A stretch of 64,000 bases of DNA from Maridesulfovibrio hydrothermalis AM13 = DSM 14728 (GTDB taxonomy: Bacteria > Desulfobacterota > Desulfovibrionia > Desulfovibrionales > Desulfovibrionaceae), in assembly GCF_000331025.1 (NCBI RefSeq), contig NC_020055.1:2310870-2374869 (forward strand), written 5' to 3'. Positions 26,169 through 36,050 of the stretch are shown here, in pieces. The notes below the pieces were generated by a model. It saw only the letters and a list, made by a program, of their open reading frames with translations, searched no databases and was not told the origin of the DNA. The position numbers and the translations under genes are program-made. Positions within the stretch are counted from its first letter, which is position 1, and each line of letters starts with the position of its first letter.

Positions 26169-28214
26169 ATGCGTACAATGCTTTTGACGTTTATTATGTT
26201 GCTAATTTCTACTGTTCCCGCATCCGCAACAGGCATACCACTGGTTTTTAAAGTTAAATCAGGCGTCGACCTTAGTGAAGTTTTCATTACATTTTATAAT
26301 TGTATAAGCCATTCCAGCTCAATTACCGGAACATACAATAAAGGATCTGCCAAAGGTCAGGTTCTAGATACAAAGCATTCATACTCTCTGTCTGATCTGG
26401 TCGGCACCGAGTCTATTGCAACAGGAGTTCCGGCAGGAGTACCTGCCGTCTTAATCAATAATTTTGATTCCGGTAGAATTTTTATTTCATATAAGTCCGG
26501 AATGAAGACTTTTGGCTGCACTCAGCCATCTGTAGAGCCTTCTTCAAATGATAAAAGTTTATCAATCCGCTATCAGCCTATGGAGCTTGATATTGAATCA
26601 GGGATTGTAGGTAAGAATAGTACTCCGATAATTAATACCAATCTTACTTATATAGATTATGCTGCGATTGCCTTATCTCTTACTGTAGTCAATGCGACAA
26701 CTTCCATTACCAACAATCCGCTTTTAACGACGGTTTCGAGTGAAACACTTACAGATATACTCGGGAAGACAACTAAAGTTGCATATACTGCGGTGCAGCC
26801 ATCGTCTGCTGACAGGTTGCCCAGCTCCAGCTTTACACGAGTTCTTTCTCCTACATCAGCTGATGAAAGTGCCCAGTATAGTGACTGGACTAATTATTTA
26901 AAAACGTTCCTTCAAGGTAAAACTGTTAAGATAGCGGGACTTTTTGGCGGAGTGGGCGGGCAGCCTGCTAATGCTGCCGGAGGGCCGGGGGCAGCAACTG
27001 CTAGAAATCAAACGCAAAGCTATGACTATCTCGTAACTTTTGATGCTACCGGTAAAGCAACAATGACAGCACAAGCCGGCTCCGGTGACGGCACTGTAGC
27101 CGGTATAGCGGCAGTTAATCGGGGGGATGGAGTAGGGCTGGTTGATATCACAATTGAGTTTGCTGATCTTAATGCTGCAACGGGGATTTACGGAAACAAT
27201 CCGGCATACACAATTGTCGGTGTTGAGACCACTGCCGGAGTTCAAAATGACTATTATGGCTGGGTTGTAGGTGATCTCCTTGCCGGTCTGAGTTGGGGGC
27301 TTCCTGGCAGTACAGTGCTTTTTAACAGCACTACGGCAACCAATGTTCAAATCGGATCTCTCACCAGTGTTGAATGGTGGGGAGGTGTCAAGGCCGATGG
27401 TACAGGTGTAAGTGTCCCGCTTTCTCCTGTTGGTAAAGGATATGTTTACAGCAAGGCCCAGCCTGCCGGCCCGTTAAATTATCATACTTACGCAGCAGGG
27501 CTTGTCGGGATAACAGGTGCTTATGGTTTTGGATTGCAGGATAGGGCAGGGCAGACTCTTATTAATTTTAATCGTATTCAACAGCCTAATGCTTATCTTG
27601 AAGTGGGGATTGATACAAAAGGGAAGTCTGCTGTTGTAGCAAGTTCTATGCAGGCTTCCGGCATAGTTGTGACTATCGATGAGTTTACACCTAAAAAAAA
27701 GACATCAACCGAGCTTGAATCCACTTACTCTTTAGGTGATTTTAACGCATTTTCGTCTGTTTGCTCATTTAACGCGACAATTAACACCAATGGTGGTCAC
27801 GCAACTTTTATGATGGATTCAAATGAAATTCCCACCGGTTCTCCCACCACTCTTCGTTTGATGAAATTATACTCTAATGGCACTTCAATGGAATATGCTG
27901 ATTATGCCCCTACGGGACCGATTTTCAGTGACGGTTCATGGTGGCTGACAGATTTAGCCGGTAACCATATACTTCCAAGCGATAAGATCACTCTGGGGAC
28001 CCACTATTATATTCATTTCGTCATAAAAGATAATGGTCTCTATGACGAAAATGGCGCGCTTGGCCAGATTACAGATCCAGTTGTGCTGGGGATATCAACA
28101 AGTGGAACAGGGTGCGTTTTAAATCCGAATGCAGGATTTTCTCTTGAGCTTGCCTCCTTATTTATTTTGGGGATGATTGGGATAGTTTTGCGCAAATATT
28201 TGAATAAATCTTAG
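26169..28214 (+). CDS. Large exported protein with a C-terminal sorting-signal-like tail
   Basis: 681 aa, function unknown. It has an N-terminal signal peptide (MRTMLLTFIMLLIST…PASA) and a long Ser/Thr/Gly-rich body. The middle carries INTNLTYIDYAAIALSL and, later, YYGWVVGDLLAGLSWGLPG, which recall GH64/thaumatin-like glucanase segments, but the match is weak. The C terminus is tripartite: GTGCVLNPNAGFSLE, a hydrophobic segment LASLFILGMIGIVL, then RKYLNKS. Such Cys/NP + transmembrane + basic tails mark envelope proteins processed by rhombosortase- or exosortase-like enzymes. Start at 26169 has GGCGGG upstream; ATG 26136 is an alternative. It stands alone between two convergent units. Confidence 0.7.
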   Translation: MRTMLLTFIMLLISTVPASATGIPLVFKVKSGVDLSEVFITFYNCISHSSSITGTYNKGSAKGQVLDTKHSYSLSDLVGTESIATGVPAGVPAVLINNFDSGRIFISYKSGMKTFGCTQPSVEPSSNDKSLSIRYQPMELDIESGIVGKNSTPIINTNLTYIDYAAIALSLTVVNATTSITNNPLLTTVSSETLTDILGKTTKVAYTAVQPSSADRLPSSSFTRVLSPTSADESAQYSDWTNYLKTFLQGKTVKIAGLFGGVGGQPANAAGGPGAATARNQTQSYDYLVTFDATGKATMTAQAGSGDGTVAGIAAVNRGDGVGLVDITIEFADLNAATGIYGNNPAYTIVGVETTAGVQNDYYGWVVGDLLAGLSWGLPGSTVLFNSTTATNVQIGSLTSVEWWGGVKADGTGVSVPLSPVGKGYVYSKAQPAGPLNYHTYAAGLVGITGAYGFGLQDRAGQTLINFNRIQQPNAYLEVGIDTKGKSAVVASSMQASGIVVTIDEFTPKKKTSTELESTYSLGDFNAFSSVCSFNATINTNGGHATFMMDSNEIPTGSPTTLRLMKLYSNGTSMEYADYAPTGPIFSDGSWWLTDLAGNHILPSDKITLGTHYYIHFVIKDNGLYDENGALGQITDPVVLGISTSGTGCVLNPNAGFSLELASLFILGMIGIVLRKYLNKS

Positions 28215-28247
28215 TATCTTAAGCGCAGAGATAAATTCATAAAACAA

Positions 28248-28290
28248 AAATGCGGCGAAGTTAAACTGATAACTTCGCCGCATTTATTCT
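28248..28290. terminator. Bidirectional terminator between the exported protein and asd
   Basis: Perfect 15-bp stem (AAATGCGGCGAAGTT arm) with an 8-nt loop between two convergent genes. Confidence 0.9.
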
Positions 28291-28372
28291 TTCTAAGTTT
28301 TCCCTGAAAGGGGACACTTTCACAGAGAGTTCTCTAAAAGTGCTAAAAAGGGAGCCGGAGGTTAAGTCTCAG

Positions 28373-29401
28373 CTATTTTACCCGTACCAGATCACGTTTG
28401 ATGAGAGTTTCAGCTATCTGCACGGTGTTGAGTGCTGCGCCTTTGCGGATGTTGTCAGACACGATCCACATGTTTATGCCGTTGTCGATGGTTTCATCTT
28501 CGCGGATACGTCCTACGAAAACATCATCTTCGCCCGCACAGTCGATAGCCATGGGATAGTGCGTCTTCTCAGGGTAATCGATAACGGTGATGCCGGGGAA
28601 GTTGGCAAGCATGTTTCTGCAATCAACAGCAGTAAGCTTTTCTTCAGTCTCAATGTTCACAGACTCGGAATGACCGTAGAAGACAGGCACGCGTACTGCG
28701 GTGGCTGTGAGTTTGATGGAATCATCACCCATAATTTTTTTGGTCTCATTGACCATTTTCATCTCTTCTTTGGTGTAGCCGTTGTCTTCAAATACATCGA
28801 TGTGCGGCAGGCAGTTGAAAGCAATCTGATGCGGGTAGACATCAGATACAACATCTTTGCCGTTGAAAAGTCTGCTGACCTGAGTTTCAAGCTCGGTGAT
28901 GGCTTTCTGGCCGGTTCCGGATACAGCCTGATAAGTTGAAACGACGATACGTTTGATTTTGGCTTCGTCATGAATGGGCTTGAGCGCAACAACCATTTGA
29001 ATTGTTGAGCAGTTGGGGTTGGCGATGATGCCGGGATGCCATTCGAGGTCTTCAGGGTTTACTTCGGGAACAACGAGGGGGACCTTAGGGTCCATTCTCC
29101 ATGCGCTGGAGTTATCGACAACAACGCAACCTGCTTTGGCAGCAATGGGAGCAAATTTTGTGGAGGTTCCGCCGCCAGCGGAGAAAAGTGCTATATCAAA
29201 GCCTTCAAACGAGTCTTCTTTAAGCTCGATAACGGTAAGTTCTTCACCTTTATAAGGCACTTTGGTTCCTGCGGAACGGGCAGAAGAAAAGGGAACAATT
29301 TCGGATGCAGGAAAATCTCTCTGCTCAAGAACTTTGAGCATTTCACGTCCGACTGCACCTGTTGCACCAACAACAGCAACTCTGGGATTCTTGGTACTCA
29401 T
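28373..29401 (-). CDS. asd: Aspartate-semialdehyde dehydrogenase
   Basis: Reduces aspartyl phosphate to aspartate semialdehyde for lysine/DAP, methionine and threonine synthesis. 342 aa. The NADP site GATGAVGREMLKVL is at the N terminus, the catalytic cysteine in IIANPNCSTIQMV, and the active-site QAVSGTGQ and GHSESVNIE segments are present. metF, which serves methionine synthesis, lies 95 bp upstream in the same direction. Confidence 0.97.
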   Translation of the reverse strand: MSTKNPRVAVVGATGAVGREMLKVLEQRDFPASEIVPFSSARSAGTKVPYKGEELTVIELKEDSFEGFDIALFSAGGGTSTKFAPIAAKAGCVVVDNSSAWRMDPKVPLVVPEVNPEDLEWHPGIIANPNCSTIQMVVALKPIHDEAKIKRIVVSTYQAVSGTGQKAITELETQVSRLFNGKDVVSDVYPHQIAFNCLPHIDVFEDNGYTKEEMKMVNETKKIMGDDSIKLTATAVRVPVFYGHSESVNIETEEKLTAVDCRNMLANFPGITVIDYPEKTHYPMAIDCAGEDDVFVGRIREDETIDNGINMWIVSDNIRKGAALNTVQIAETLIKRDLVRVK

Positions 29402-29495
29402 GGCTAAACCTCCGTATGCTTAATCTGAACCGGGGAGTTCAGTTTTCGTTATTTATAACTATCGGCAACCAGACTAATTACCGCACCATCAAGTT

Positions 29496-30371
29496 TTATT
29501 TAAATCTTAAAGCGTGACCTATTTCAAGGCAGGCTTTAGCTCTGTTTAGTGTATAAAGATGAACTCCGGGCGCTCCGCCGTCCAGAAGTTCCTGTGCCTG
29601 TTTAGTTGCGAAATTAATTCCGAGTTTATAAACAGCTTCATCGCCGCCTTCGCTATGCGCTTTTTCAAGTGCGCTGAGAAATTTACCGGGAATTGCTGCA
29701 CCGCACAGGGAAAGAATAAACTTTGCAGACTTGAGGCTCATGATAGGCAGAACTCCGGGGACAATCGGAACATTGACACCCATAGCTTTCATTCTTTCAC
29801 AAAAGTCAAAATATATCCGGTTATCGAAAAAGAGCTGGGTGATGATAAATTCACCGCCCTCGTCTATTTTGTATTTCATCCACTTAAAATCTTCCTTAAT
29901 AGAAGGAGATTCAAGGTGTGCTTCAGGATAGCCCGCTACGGCGATACCCATGTCTGGGTGTGTCTTCTGCACATAGGTGACCAGATCTGATCCGTGTTTG
30001 AAAGTCTGGGTATTAAAATCAAAATTTTCATCGTCCTGAGGAGCATCGCCGCGAAGGGCAAGGATGTTGTCAACACCGGCTTGCTGAAGAGCATTGACGA
30101 ACTCGCTGATATTTTCAGGGCTTGCGCCGACGCAGGTTAGGTGCGCAATAGGCTCAATGCCTGCATCCTGCTTCATTCTTTTAACTATTTCAAGAGAATT
30201 ATCCTGCGTTCCTCCTCCTGCGCCATAGGTTACGGAAGCAAAAAGGGGATTTAATACTTTGAGTTTTTCAACTACCTCAAAAAATTTGGGCCAGGAGTCC
30301 CGGTTTTTAGGAGGAAAGAATTCCAGAGACAGAAATGGTTTGTTCTTTTTAATCAAATCAACAATTTTCAT
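29496..30371 (-). CDS. metF: Methylenetetrahydrofolate reductase
   Basis: FAD enzyme reducing 5,10-methylene-THF to 5-methyl-THF for methionine synthesis and one-carbon flow. 291 aa TIM barrel: FLSLEFFPPKNRD at the N terminus, SVTYGAGGGTQD, HLTCVGAS, DNILALRGDAPQDD (FAD/folate site) and EFIITQLFFDN. Overlaps the upstream NUDIX gene by 4 bp (ATGA), so the two are coupled. Confidence 0.96.
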   Translation of the reverse strand: MKIVDLIKKNKPFLSLEFFPPKNRDSWPKFFEVVEKLKVLNPLFASVTYGAGGGTQDNSLEIVKRMKQDAGIEPIAHLTCVGASPENISEFVNALQQAGVDNILALRGDAPQDDENFDFNTQTFKHGSDLVTYVQKTHPDMGIAVAGYPEAHLESPSIKEDFKWMKYKIDEGGEFIITQLFFDNRIYFDFCERMKAMGVNVPIVPGVLPIMSLKSAKFILSLCGAAIPGKFLSALEKAHSEGGDEAVYKLGINFATKQAQELLDGGAPGVHLYTLNRAKACLEIGHALRFK

Positions 30372-30781
30372 GTATTGCTCCTGAGTTCTCTCGTTTGCAG
30401 CATTTCGAGTATTTTGTAATTTACGGGCAGGAATTTGACATTAACCAAAGCCGTCAGATTAAACCAGTCAAAACGCTGATTTTCCAGAGAAGTTACCTCA
30501 CCCGTGAATTCCCATATATCAAAAAAATGTAATTTTACCGTGTATTCTGGATAATCGACAATCTTTTCTATCCAGAAATCGAATCTAGTGGGGGTTATTC
30601 CAAGTTCTTCCTGCAACTCTCGCACTAAGGCGTTGCCCAGAGATTCGTTTTTTTCGACCTTACCGCCGGGGAACTCCCACCAGCCTGCGTAGTCTTTGCC
30701 TTGCGGACGTTCAGCGCAAAGAAACTGCCCTTCTTTCCATATTATTCCGGCAACTACTGGGATCGGAATCCGTCTGGTCAT
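30368..30781 (-). CDS. NUDIX hydrolase, MutT-like
   Basis: 137 aa. The NUDIX box is complete: GGKVEKNESLGNALVRELQE followed by ELGI. Preceded by WWEFP as in MutT/NudG. It probably hydrolyses oxidised or modified nucleoside triphosphates, though substrate specificity cannot be read. It lies two bp after the ABC-F gene and overlaps metF, forming abcF-nudix-metF. Confidence 0.92.
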   Translation of the reverse strand: MTRRIPIPVVAGIIWKEGQFLCAERPQGKDYAGWWEFPGGKVEKNESLGNALVRELQEELGITPTRFDFWIEKIVDYPEYTVKLHFFDIWEFTGEVTSLENQRFDWFNLTALVNVKFLPVNYKILEMLQTRELRSNT

Positions 30782-30783
30782 GA

Positions 30784-32778
30784 TCAGGCCTCTTCAAGAA
30801 GCTGTTTTTTGCGTTCGTCAAGCTCAGCAATTTCTTCTTCGAGCACGGCCATTTTTTCCATGAGTTCATCGGCCCAGTTGCAAGTTTCGGTATACTTGGA
30901 GTTAAGCTCGACCGCTGCTCCGCTATCATTATATAAAGCGGGATCATTAAGCTTTTCTTCCATAGTGGATTGCTCTTCAAGGATTGCTTCCAATTCCTTT
31001 TCGAGCTTTGCATATTCGGCAAGGCGGGGTTTGAGGTCTTTATACAGAGAGTTGCGAATCTCTGCCTGACGTCTTTTATCTTCCTTGCTGAGCTTGCGTT
31101 TTGCCGGTTTGTAGCTGTCTCCGGTTTCACTTGCTGAAGAGTTGCTTCCGGTTGCTGCTAGGTTTTCTTTACGATAATTATCGTATTCTTCAAAAGAAAA
31201 AAATGTTTCGATTCCTGAATCAGTTATGGCCCAGATCTCCTGAGCTATTTCGCCCAGCAGATAACGGTCATGGGCAACAAAGAAAAGAGTTCCGTCATAA
31301 TCCCTTAAAGCTTTGACCAAACCTTCACGGCTTTCAAGATCAAGGTGGTTGGTAGGCTCATCAAGAATGAGCAGGTTTGCCCTTGAAAGAAACAGACTGG
31401 CAAGAATAAGTCTATTTTTTTCTCCTCCTGAAAGAGCTGATACCGAGCGGTCAAAATACGCTGCGCCAAGCAGAAATAAGCCCAGCACGCTTTTGAGTTG
31501 CTCTTCGGTCGTATCAGGGTCGCATAGCCTTCTTATCTCAGAGAGGGCGGTGGCATCGTCATGTAGAATTTCGCTCTGATGCTGGCTGAAATAGGCCAGA
31601 GATGTATTTGGGCCGAGCTTTGCGTAGCCTGAATTAGGTTCGAGCATCCCCATAATAACCTTAAGCAGAGTCGATTTACCAGCTCCGTTCGGTGCGGCAA
31701 GTGCAACTTTTTTGCCGCGGAAAAGCTGAAAATTAAGAGTAGGCCAGATAGAAGGGGGCTTGCCGTCATATGAAAATTCAAGATCTACTACACTGATTGG
31801 GGCTTTGTCGCCTCTTTTGGTCGGTGGTAAACGAAAATTTAAAGTTTTACCTGAACGGTTGATATTTGTTTCTTCTTTGATCTTTGAAAGTTCTTTTTCG
31901 AGTTTATTAACTTTTTTGATTTTAGACTGGGCTTGCGCAGCTTTATTAGCTTTAACCCGGAATCTGCGGATGTATGAGTTTTCACTTTCGATGAGCGCGG
32001 AAAGTTTGGCAGCCTCGCGGCTCCGTTGCAGACCGTTCTCAGCCTGCCACTCAAGGAACTGAGTAAAAGAACCGCGTCTGACAACAGGCCGGCCTGCTCC
32101 CAGAAAAAGAACGTGTGTTCCGACCCGATCCAGAAAAATGCGGTCATGGGCTACGTAAACCACAGCTCCTCTGAATGAAAGAAGGTAATTTTCCAACCAT
32201 TCAACAGCTTCAAGGTCAAGGTGGTTGGTCGGTTCATCAAGCAGAAGCAGGTCAGCACCTTGCAGGAGAACCCGACCAAGCTTTGCGCGTTCACGCCATC
32301 CTCCGCTCAGTTCTTTAATTTTGCTAAGCATGCTGTGCTCTGAAAAACCGAGTCCGGTGAGGATGGTACGCGCTTTATGTTCAGGATTGTAGCCGAACTG
32401 GTGTTCAAGCTCGGCTTGTTTTTCTGATAATCTTTCGATTAACCCCTGATCTTTTTTATGCGCGGCTTCCTCCCACTGTTTCCAAAGGTTGTTCCATGAC
32501 GGAAGGGCTGAAAGAACCCAGCTGAGCAATGAATTTTGCAGATCTTCATCGGAAAGTTCCTGTGCCACGTAACCTATTCGCGCACCCTTTGATATGGAGA
32601 GCACTCCGCCGTCCGGTTCAATTTTACCTGCAATAAGTTTAAGCAGGGTGGACTTACCGCATCCGTTAGGACCGGTAACAGCAAGGCGCATTCCGGCAGT
32701 GGCTTCAAAAGAAAGGTCAGAAAAAAGGTCTTCCCCGTTGTATGATTTTTCGAGGGAAGAAATAGTAACTCTAGGCAT
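30784..32778 (-). CDS. ABC-F family ATPase (Uup/EttA-like ribosome-associated)
   Basis: 664 aa with two ATP-binding domains and no membrane segments, typical of ABC-F translation factors or antibiotic-resistance proteins. Domain 1: GPNGCGKST, LSGGWRERAKLGRVLL, LLLDEPTNHLDLEAVEWLE. A linker of lysine-rich helix (~250-310) is the P-site interaction motif region. Domain 2: APNGAGKST, LSGGEKNRLILASLF, LLILDEPTNHLDLESRE. The C-terminal ~110 residues form a coiled coil (RRQAEIRNSLYKDLK…, LEKELEAILEEQ), as in Uup. Uup-like is favoured by this tail. Confidence 0.93.
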   Translation of the reverse strand: MPRVTISSLEKSYNGEDLFSDLSFEATAGMRLAVTGPNGCGKSTLLKLIAGKIEPDGGVLSISKGARIGYVAQELSDEDLQNSLLSWVLSALPSWNNLWKQWEEAAHKKDQGLIERLSEKQAELEHQFGYNPEHKARTILTGLGFSEHSMLSKIKELSGGWRERAKLGRVLLQGADLLLLDEPTNHLDLEAVEWLENYLLSFRGAVVYVAHDRIFLDRVGTHVLFLGAGRPVVRRGSFTQFLEWQAENGLQRSREAAKLSALIESENSYIRRFRVKANKAAQAQSKIKKVNKLEKELSKIKEETNINRSGKTLNFRLPPTKRGDKAPISVVDLEFSYDGKPPSIWPTLNFQLFRGKKVALAAPNGAGKSTLLKVIMGMLEPNSGYAKLGPNTSLAYFSQHQSEILHDDATALSEIRRLCDPDTTEEQLKSVLGLFLLGAAYFDRSVSALSGGEKNRLILASLFLSRANLLILDEPTNHLDLESREGLVKALRDYDGTLFFVAHDRYLLGEIAQEIWAITDSGIETFFSFEEYDNYRKENLAATGSNSSASETGDSYKPAKRKLSKEDKRRQAEIRNSLYKDLKPRLAEYAKLEKELEAILEEQSTMEEKLNDPALYNDSGAAVELNSKYTETCNWADELMEKMAVLEEEIAELDERKKQLLEEA

Positions 32779-33008
32779 TAATTCTCCGGCTGTAAGAGCC
32801 GTCTGAGGAAAGCTCTTCTGAAAAGAAAATCGTTAAATAAAAAAGATATATAAATAATCGCCGCAGTATGGAGCGAGCAGCAAATGGGGCCAATCAAAGT
32901 AAGCAGATTAAAATATATGCATGAGTCGTAGAAAGCAAGTAAAATGAGATGAGATTCATGCCCGCACAGTTTTTTGACCAAACCTCGGCTTCCGGTTATT
33001 TGGTACAC

Positions 33009-33305
33009 ATGAGCACATGGTATGTATATTTACTTCGCTGTAAAGATAATTCGTTATATTGCGGAGTTACAACTGATCCCGGGCGCAGGCTCCAAGAACA
33101 CAATGCCGGTGATGGAAAAGGAGCCAGGTATACCCGTGCGCGGCTGCCAGTTACTTTGGAAGCTGTAGAAAGTTTTCCAGACAAAGTCTCCGCTTATAAA
33201 GCCGAATATGCTGTGAAGCAAAAAAAGGCCGATCGGAAGGTGGAATTTCTGAGGCGGATTTCCGTGGAAGTAAATGAGGAGCACTGTCTCCATTCAGAGT
33301 TCTAG
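33009..33305 (+). CDS. GIY-YIG nuclease domain protein (YhbQ-like)
   Basis: 98 aa single-domain protein. WYVYLLRCKDNSLYCGVT holds the GIY-YIG strands (YVY…YCG), followed by GRRLQEHN and GAKYTRARLP-like KGARYTRARLP, EAVESFPDKVSAYKAEYAVK with the metal-binding glutamate. Small stand-alone members such as YhbQ are linked to DNA repair but poorly known. I chose MSTWYVYLL at 33009, the common family start; a longer frame opens at 32949, and neither has a strong ribosome-binding site. Confidence 0.9.
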   Translation: MSTWYVYLLRCKDNSLYCGVTTDPGRRLQEHNAGDGKGARYTRARLPVTLEAVESFPDKVSAYKAEYAVKQKKADRKVEFLRRISVEVNEEHCLHSEF

Positions 33306-33342
33306 GTAACCTTGCTGGCTTTTAATCATGCACATTTAAAAA

Positions 33343-33380
33343 CAGGGATTCACCGACTTGTTTGAGTCAATGAATCCCTG
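33343..33380 (-). terminator. Terminator of the CAT-like gene
   Basis: CAGGGATTCA pairs with TGAATCCCTG, with an inner GACT/AGTC extension; T-rich run on the minus-strand side. Confidence 0.7.
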
Positions 33381-33483
33381 ATTGCTTATTATAACAATTG
33401 GATGGTAATCGGACTTAAAAGTTGCAATTTACTAAAAAACAGAATTATTGTGATAGGAAGGCTCTATCTGAGGTTTCCGGATA

Positions 33484-34185
33484 TTATACTAAATATTTCT
33501 CAGGCTCCATGCACATTTCATTAAACAGTTTGAAAAATTCAGCTATATGTTTTCCATCTGCAAGGCAATGCAGCAGCTCAATTGCAATCGGCAGGCTGGC
33601 CTTGCCTGATTCTGTTTTAGTCATCTCCCCGAACAGGATTCTAGGAACTGAATCGTAGCTGCAATCACCCCACGGAGTGGTTGTTGAAGTAAATGCAACG
33701 CCGGCTACTATGCTGAAATAAATTAAGTTCTGTTTATCTCCCCCTTCAGGCATGAGCGTGGGGCTTTGATCAGAATTTTCCCGTGCGGCATCGAAATATG
33801 CGGTCTGCTCGCTGAATTTCTCAGCGTATCGGGCCAGCACATTTGCATGCAGATTGCGGCCTTTTGGTACATAGGTGAAAGAGGGGTGGACTACGTCAAA
33901 AAGTACCGGCTTTCCATCCACAATGCGGGTGCGCAGTTCCGGAATAGCGTTAGCTGCTCTGGTGGCGAAATAGTAGAGAATGTCGGAGAAGCGCCGCTTG
34001 CAACCATTTCCATTAATTTTTTTCCGAAAGTTGCAGAGTGCGGTTACGTCTTGCTGGACAGTCATCCCGTAGTTGTTGGATTTTATGGATTGGAAGAAAT
34101 TGAAATGCTCTGTTCTTTCCCATATTTCCATGTCGATAATTTGCATTTCGCTATCTGTGAGCAGTGCTTTTTTCTGGTTGCTCAT
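33484..34185 (-). CDS. Chloramphenicol acetyltransferase-like protein (CAT fold)
   Basis: 233 aa acyl-CoA dependent acyltransferase. The catalytic HxxxDG motif is present as LLHCLADGKH near the C terminus, and the family features PELRTRI, HPSFTYV and TSTTTPWGDCSYDS are visible. AAAGGAAAT lies before the ATG. CAT-fold proteins of this type include real resistance enzymes and others of unknown substrate; no mobile element surrounds it, so it may be a chromosomal homologue rather than an acquired resistance gene. Confidence 0.85.
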   Translation of the reverse strand: MSNQKKALLTDSEMQIIDMEIWERTEHFNFFQSIKSNNYGMTVQQDVTALCNFRKKINGNGCKRRFSDILYYFATRAANAIPELRTRIVDGKPVLFDVVHPSFTYVPKGRNLHANVLARYAEKFSEQTAYFDAARENSDQSPTLMPEGGDKQNLIYFSIVAGVAFTSTTTPWGDCSYDSVPRILFGEMTKTESGKASLPIAIELLHCLADGKHIAEFFKLFNEMCMEPEKYLV

Positions 34186-34349
34186 GATTATTTCCTTTTG
34201 GATTATTAATTTTTTTTAAAAGAATGTTTATGGCTGGGGTTTCTATATCTATAGTTAGGGCTGCAAGTAAACTCCCGTGTGAGGATTTTTTTACAGTGCA
34301 TTTACAGGGTTAAAAAAAAGCATTTCAACCATTGTCACAGGGAGTTGAA

Positions 34350-36041
34350 ATGACATACATAATTAATATGACAAAACGTGATTATACAGTTGAACCTGTT
34401 TCAGGATGCGAGGGTGTTTCAGACGTACGCATCTTTATCGAGGGCAAAAAATGGCACCTCTGGGGGCGGATGGGCGTAGAACGTGAGACCGTGCTTGCTG
34501 AAAATATTTCTGCCGGAAGATTACCTGTTCTTTTTGGGGCCGGGCTGGGTATCTGCCTTGAAAAAATGCTTGAGTCCGGACCTGTAGCAGTAGTGGATAA
34601 TGATCCACTTATTTCGCAGGCGGGCGGGGCTGACCGGCTTCGTGATCATCCCGATGTTACATGGGTCAGCGGTGATCCCGCCAGTGTACTGGAACGAGTC
34701 CGGTTGTGGAGGAGTGAAAACGGCGGCAGTCCTCTGGAGATTGTTAAAATACCACTTTATTTACGCCTTGATCGGCAGTGGTATGCTGCCATTGCTGATA
34801 CGCTTGAGGCTGAAAAGGATGGTTCTCCTGTGGATTTCTGGGGACAGGTTAAATATCCGAAGTTCAGAAATGAAAAACCGAGAGTTCTTTTTTTTAACCG
34901 TCCCTATTTTTTAACAGGGGAGATTAAAGCGGCAATGGAGCGGATTGGACTCAGTTATTGCAGTATTGATATCGGAACAGGTGATACGGTCCGTGAAGGT
35001 TTTGTTGAGGATCTGCTTAAATCTGTGGTCGATTTTAAACCTGATTTTGTCCTGACGGTGAACCATTTCGGTGTGGATCGGGAAGGAAAGCTTACCGATT
35101 TGCTGCTGAAACTTAAGCTGCCGCTGGCTTCATGGTTCGTGGATAACCCGCAATTAATTCTCTATCGTTATAAAAATGTATCTCCGGAACTTTCTGCAAT
35201 TTTCACTTATGATGCAGGAAATCTCGATATTATGAGGGAGAAAGGTTTCCAGAATATTTTTTATCTGCCCCTTGCAACTGATCCTCAGCGTTTCAAACCG
35301 GGGGTTGCCGGTAAAGATAAGTGGCGTTCAGAGGTTTCATTTGTTGGTAACTCTATGGTCGATGCTGTTGAGAAAACTATCAGGGAATCTGGGGTTGACG
35401 GGGGACTTAGAGAGCAGATTTTTAACATTGCAGCGGAATTTGGCGAGGCTGATGAGCTTTCTGTGGAGAAATTTTTGAAAAATTCTCATCCTGATTTGCT
35501 GAATGAAATGGAAAAGTTCCCCACGGATGAGCACCGACTTTCATTTGAAGCGTTGATTACATGGGAAGCAACGAGGCAGTATCGTTTGTCTTGCGTAAAA
35601 GAAGTTTTGCAATTTAATCCGCTTATTGTGGGTGATTCGGGATGGCACACTTTGCTTCAACCCGGGGGATGGCGGTATCTTTCTTCAGTTGATTATTACG
35701 AAGATTTGCCTGCCTTTTACCCTATGTCCAAGGTTAGCTTCAATTGTACCAGCAGGCAGATGAAGGGAGCGGTTAATCAGCGTGTTTTTGATGTACCCGC
35801 TTGCGGCGGTTTCGTTTTAACTGATTATCGAGAGCAGATGGATAATTTGTTTGATCCGGATACTGAAATTATTTCATATAAAGATGTTGCTGAGATTCCT
35901 CAGATGACGGAAAAATGGCTTGCTGATGAAGGCGGCAGAAAAAAAGTAAGTGATGCTGCCCGTAAACGCATTATCAGCGAGCATACTTACGAACACAGAC
36001 TTATAAATTTAATGGATAAGATGAGAAAGACCTTCGGGTAG
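34350..36041 (+). CDS. CgeB-type glycosyltransferase
   Basis: 563 aa. The first ~170 residues are an unrecognised domain (possible nucleotide/sugar-binding fold: [17 protein letters not shown]). A DUF3880-like GT-B N-lobe follows ([31 protein letters not shown]), and then a C-lobe with [34 protein letters not shown] and the signature [19 protein letters not shown] with [11 protein letters not shown]. Such proteins probably transfer a sugar in surface or flagellin glycosylation. ATG at 34350 has AGGGAG eight bases before it; a TTG at 34332 is rejected. The GT2 gene follows after 9 bp, so the pair acts together. Confidence 0.85.
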   Translation: MTYIINMTKRDYTVEPVSGCEGVSDVRIFIEGKKWHLWGRMGVERETVLAENISAGRLPVLFGAGLGICLEKMLESGPVAVVDNDPLISQAGGADRLRDHPDVTWVSGDPASVLERVRLWRSENGGSPLEIVKIPLYLRLDRQWYAAIADTLEAEKDGSPVDFWGQVKYPKFRNEKPRVLFFNRPYFLTGEIKAAMERIGLSYCSIDIGTGDTVREGFVEDLLKSVVDFKPDFVLTVNHFGVDREGKLTDLLLKLKLPLASWFVDNPQLILYRYKNVSPELSAIFTYDAGNLDIMREKGFQNIFYLPLATDPQRFKPGVAGKDKWRSEVSFVGNSMVDAVEKTIRESGVDGGLREQIFNIAAEFGEADELSVEKFLKNSHPDLLNEMEKFPTDEHRLSFEALITWEATRQYRLSCVKEVLQFNPLIVGDSGWHTLLQPGGWRYLSSVDYYEDLPAFYPMSKVSFNCTSRQMKGAVNQRVFDVPACGGFVLTDYREQMDNLFDPDTEIISYKDVAEIPQMTEKWLADEGGRKKVSDAARKRIISEHTYEHRLINLMDKMRKTFG

Positions 36042-36050
36042 GGAGTGATT

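Noticed and set aside
33484-34185. CAT-like gene as an acquired antibiotic-resistance cassette
   Set aside because: No insertion sequence, integron site or composition shift is seen around it; a chromosomal acyltransferase is just as likely.
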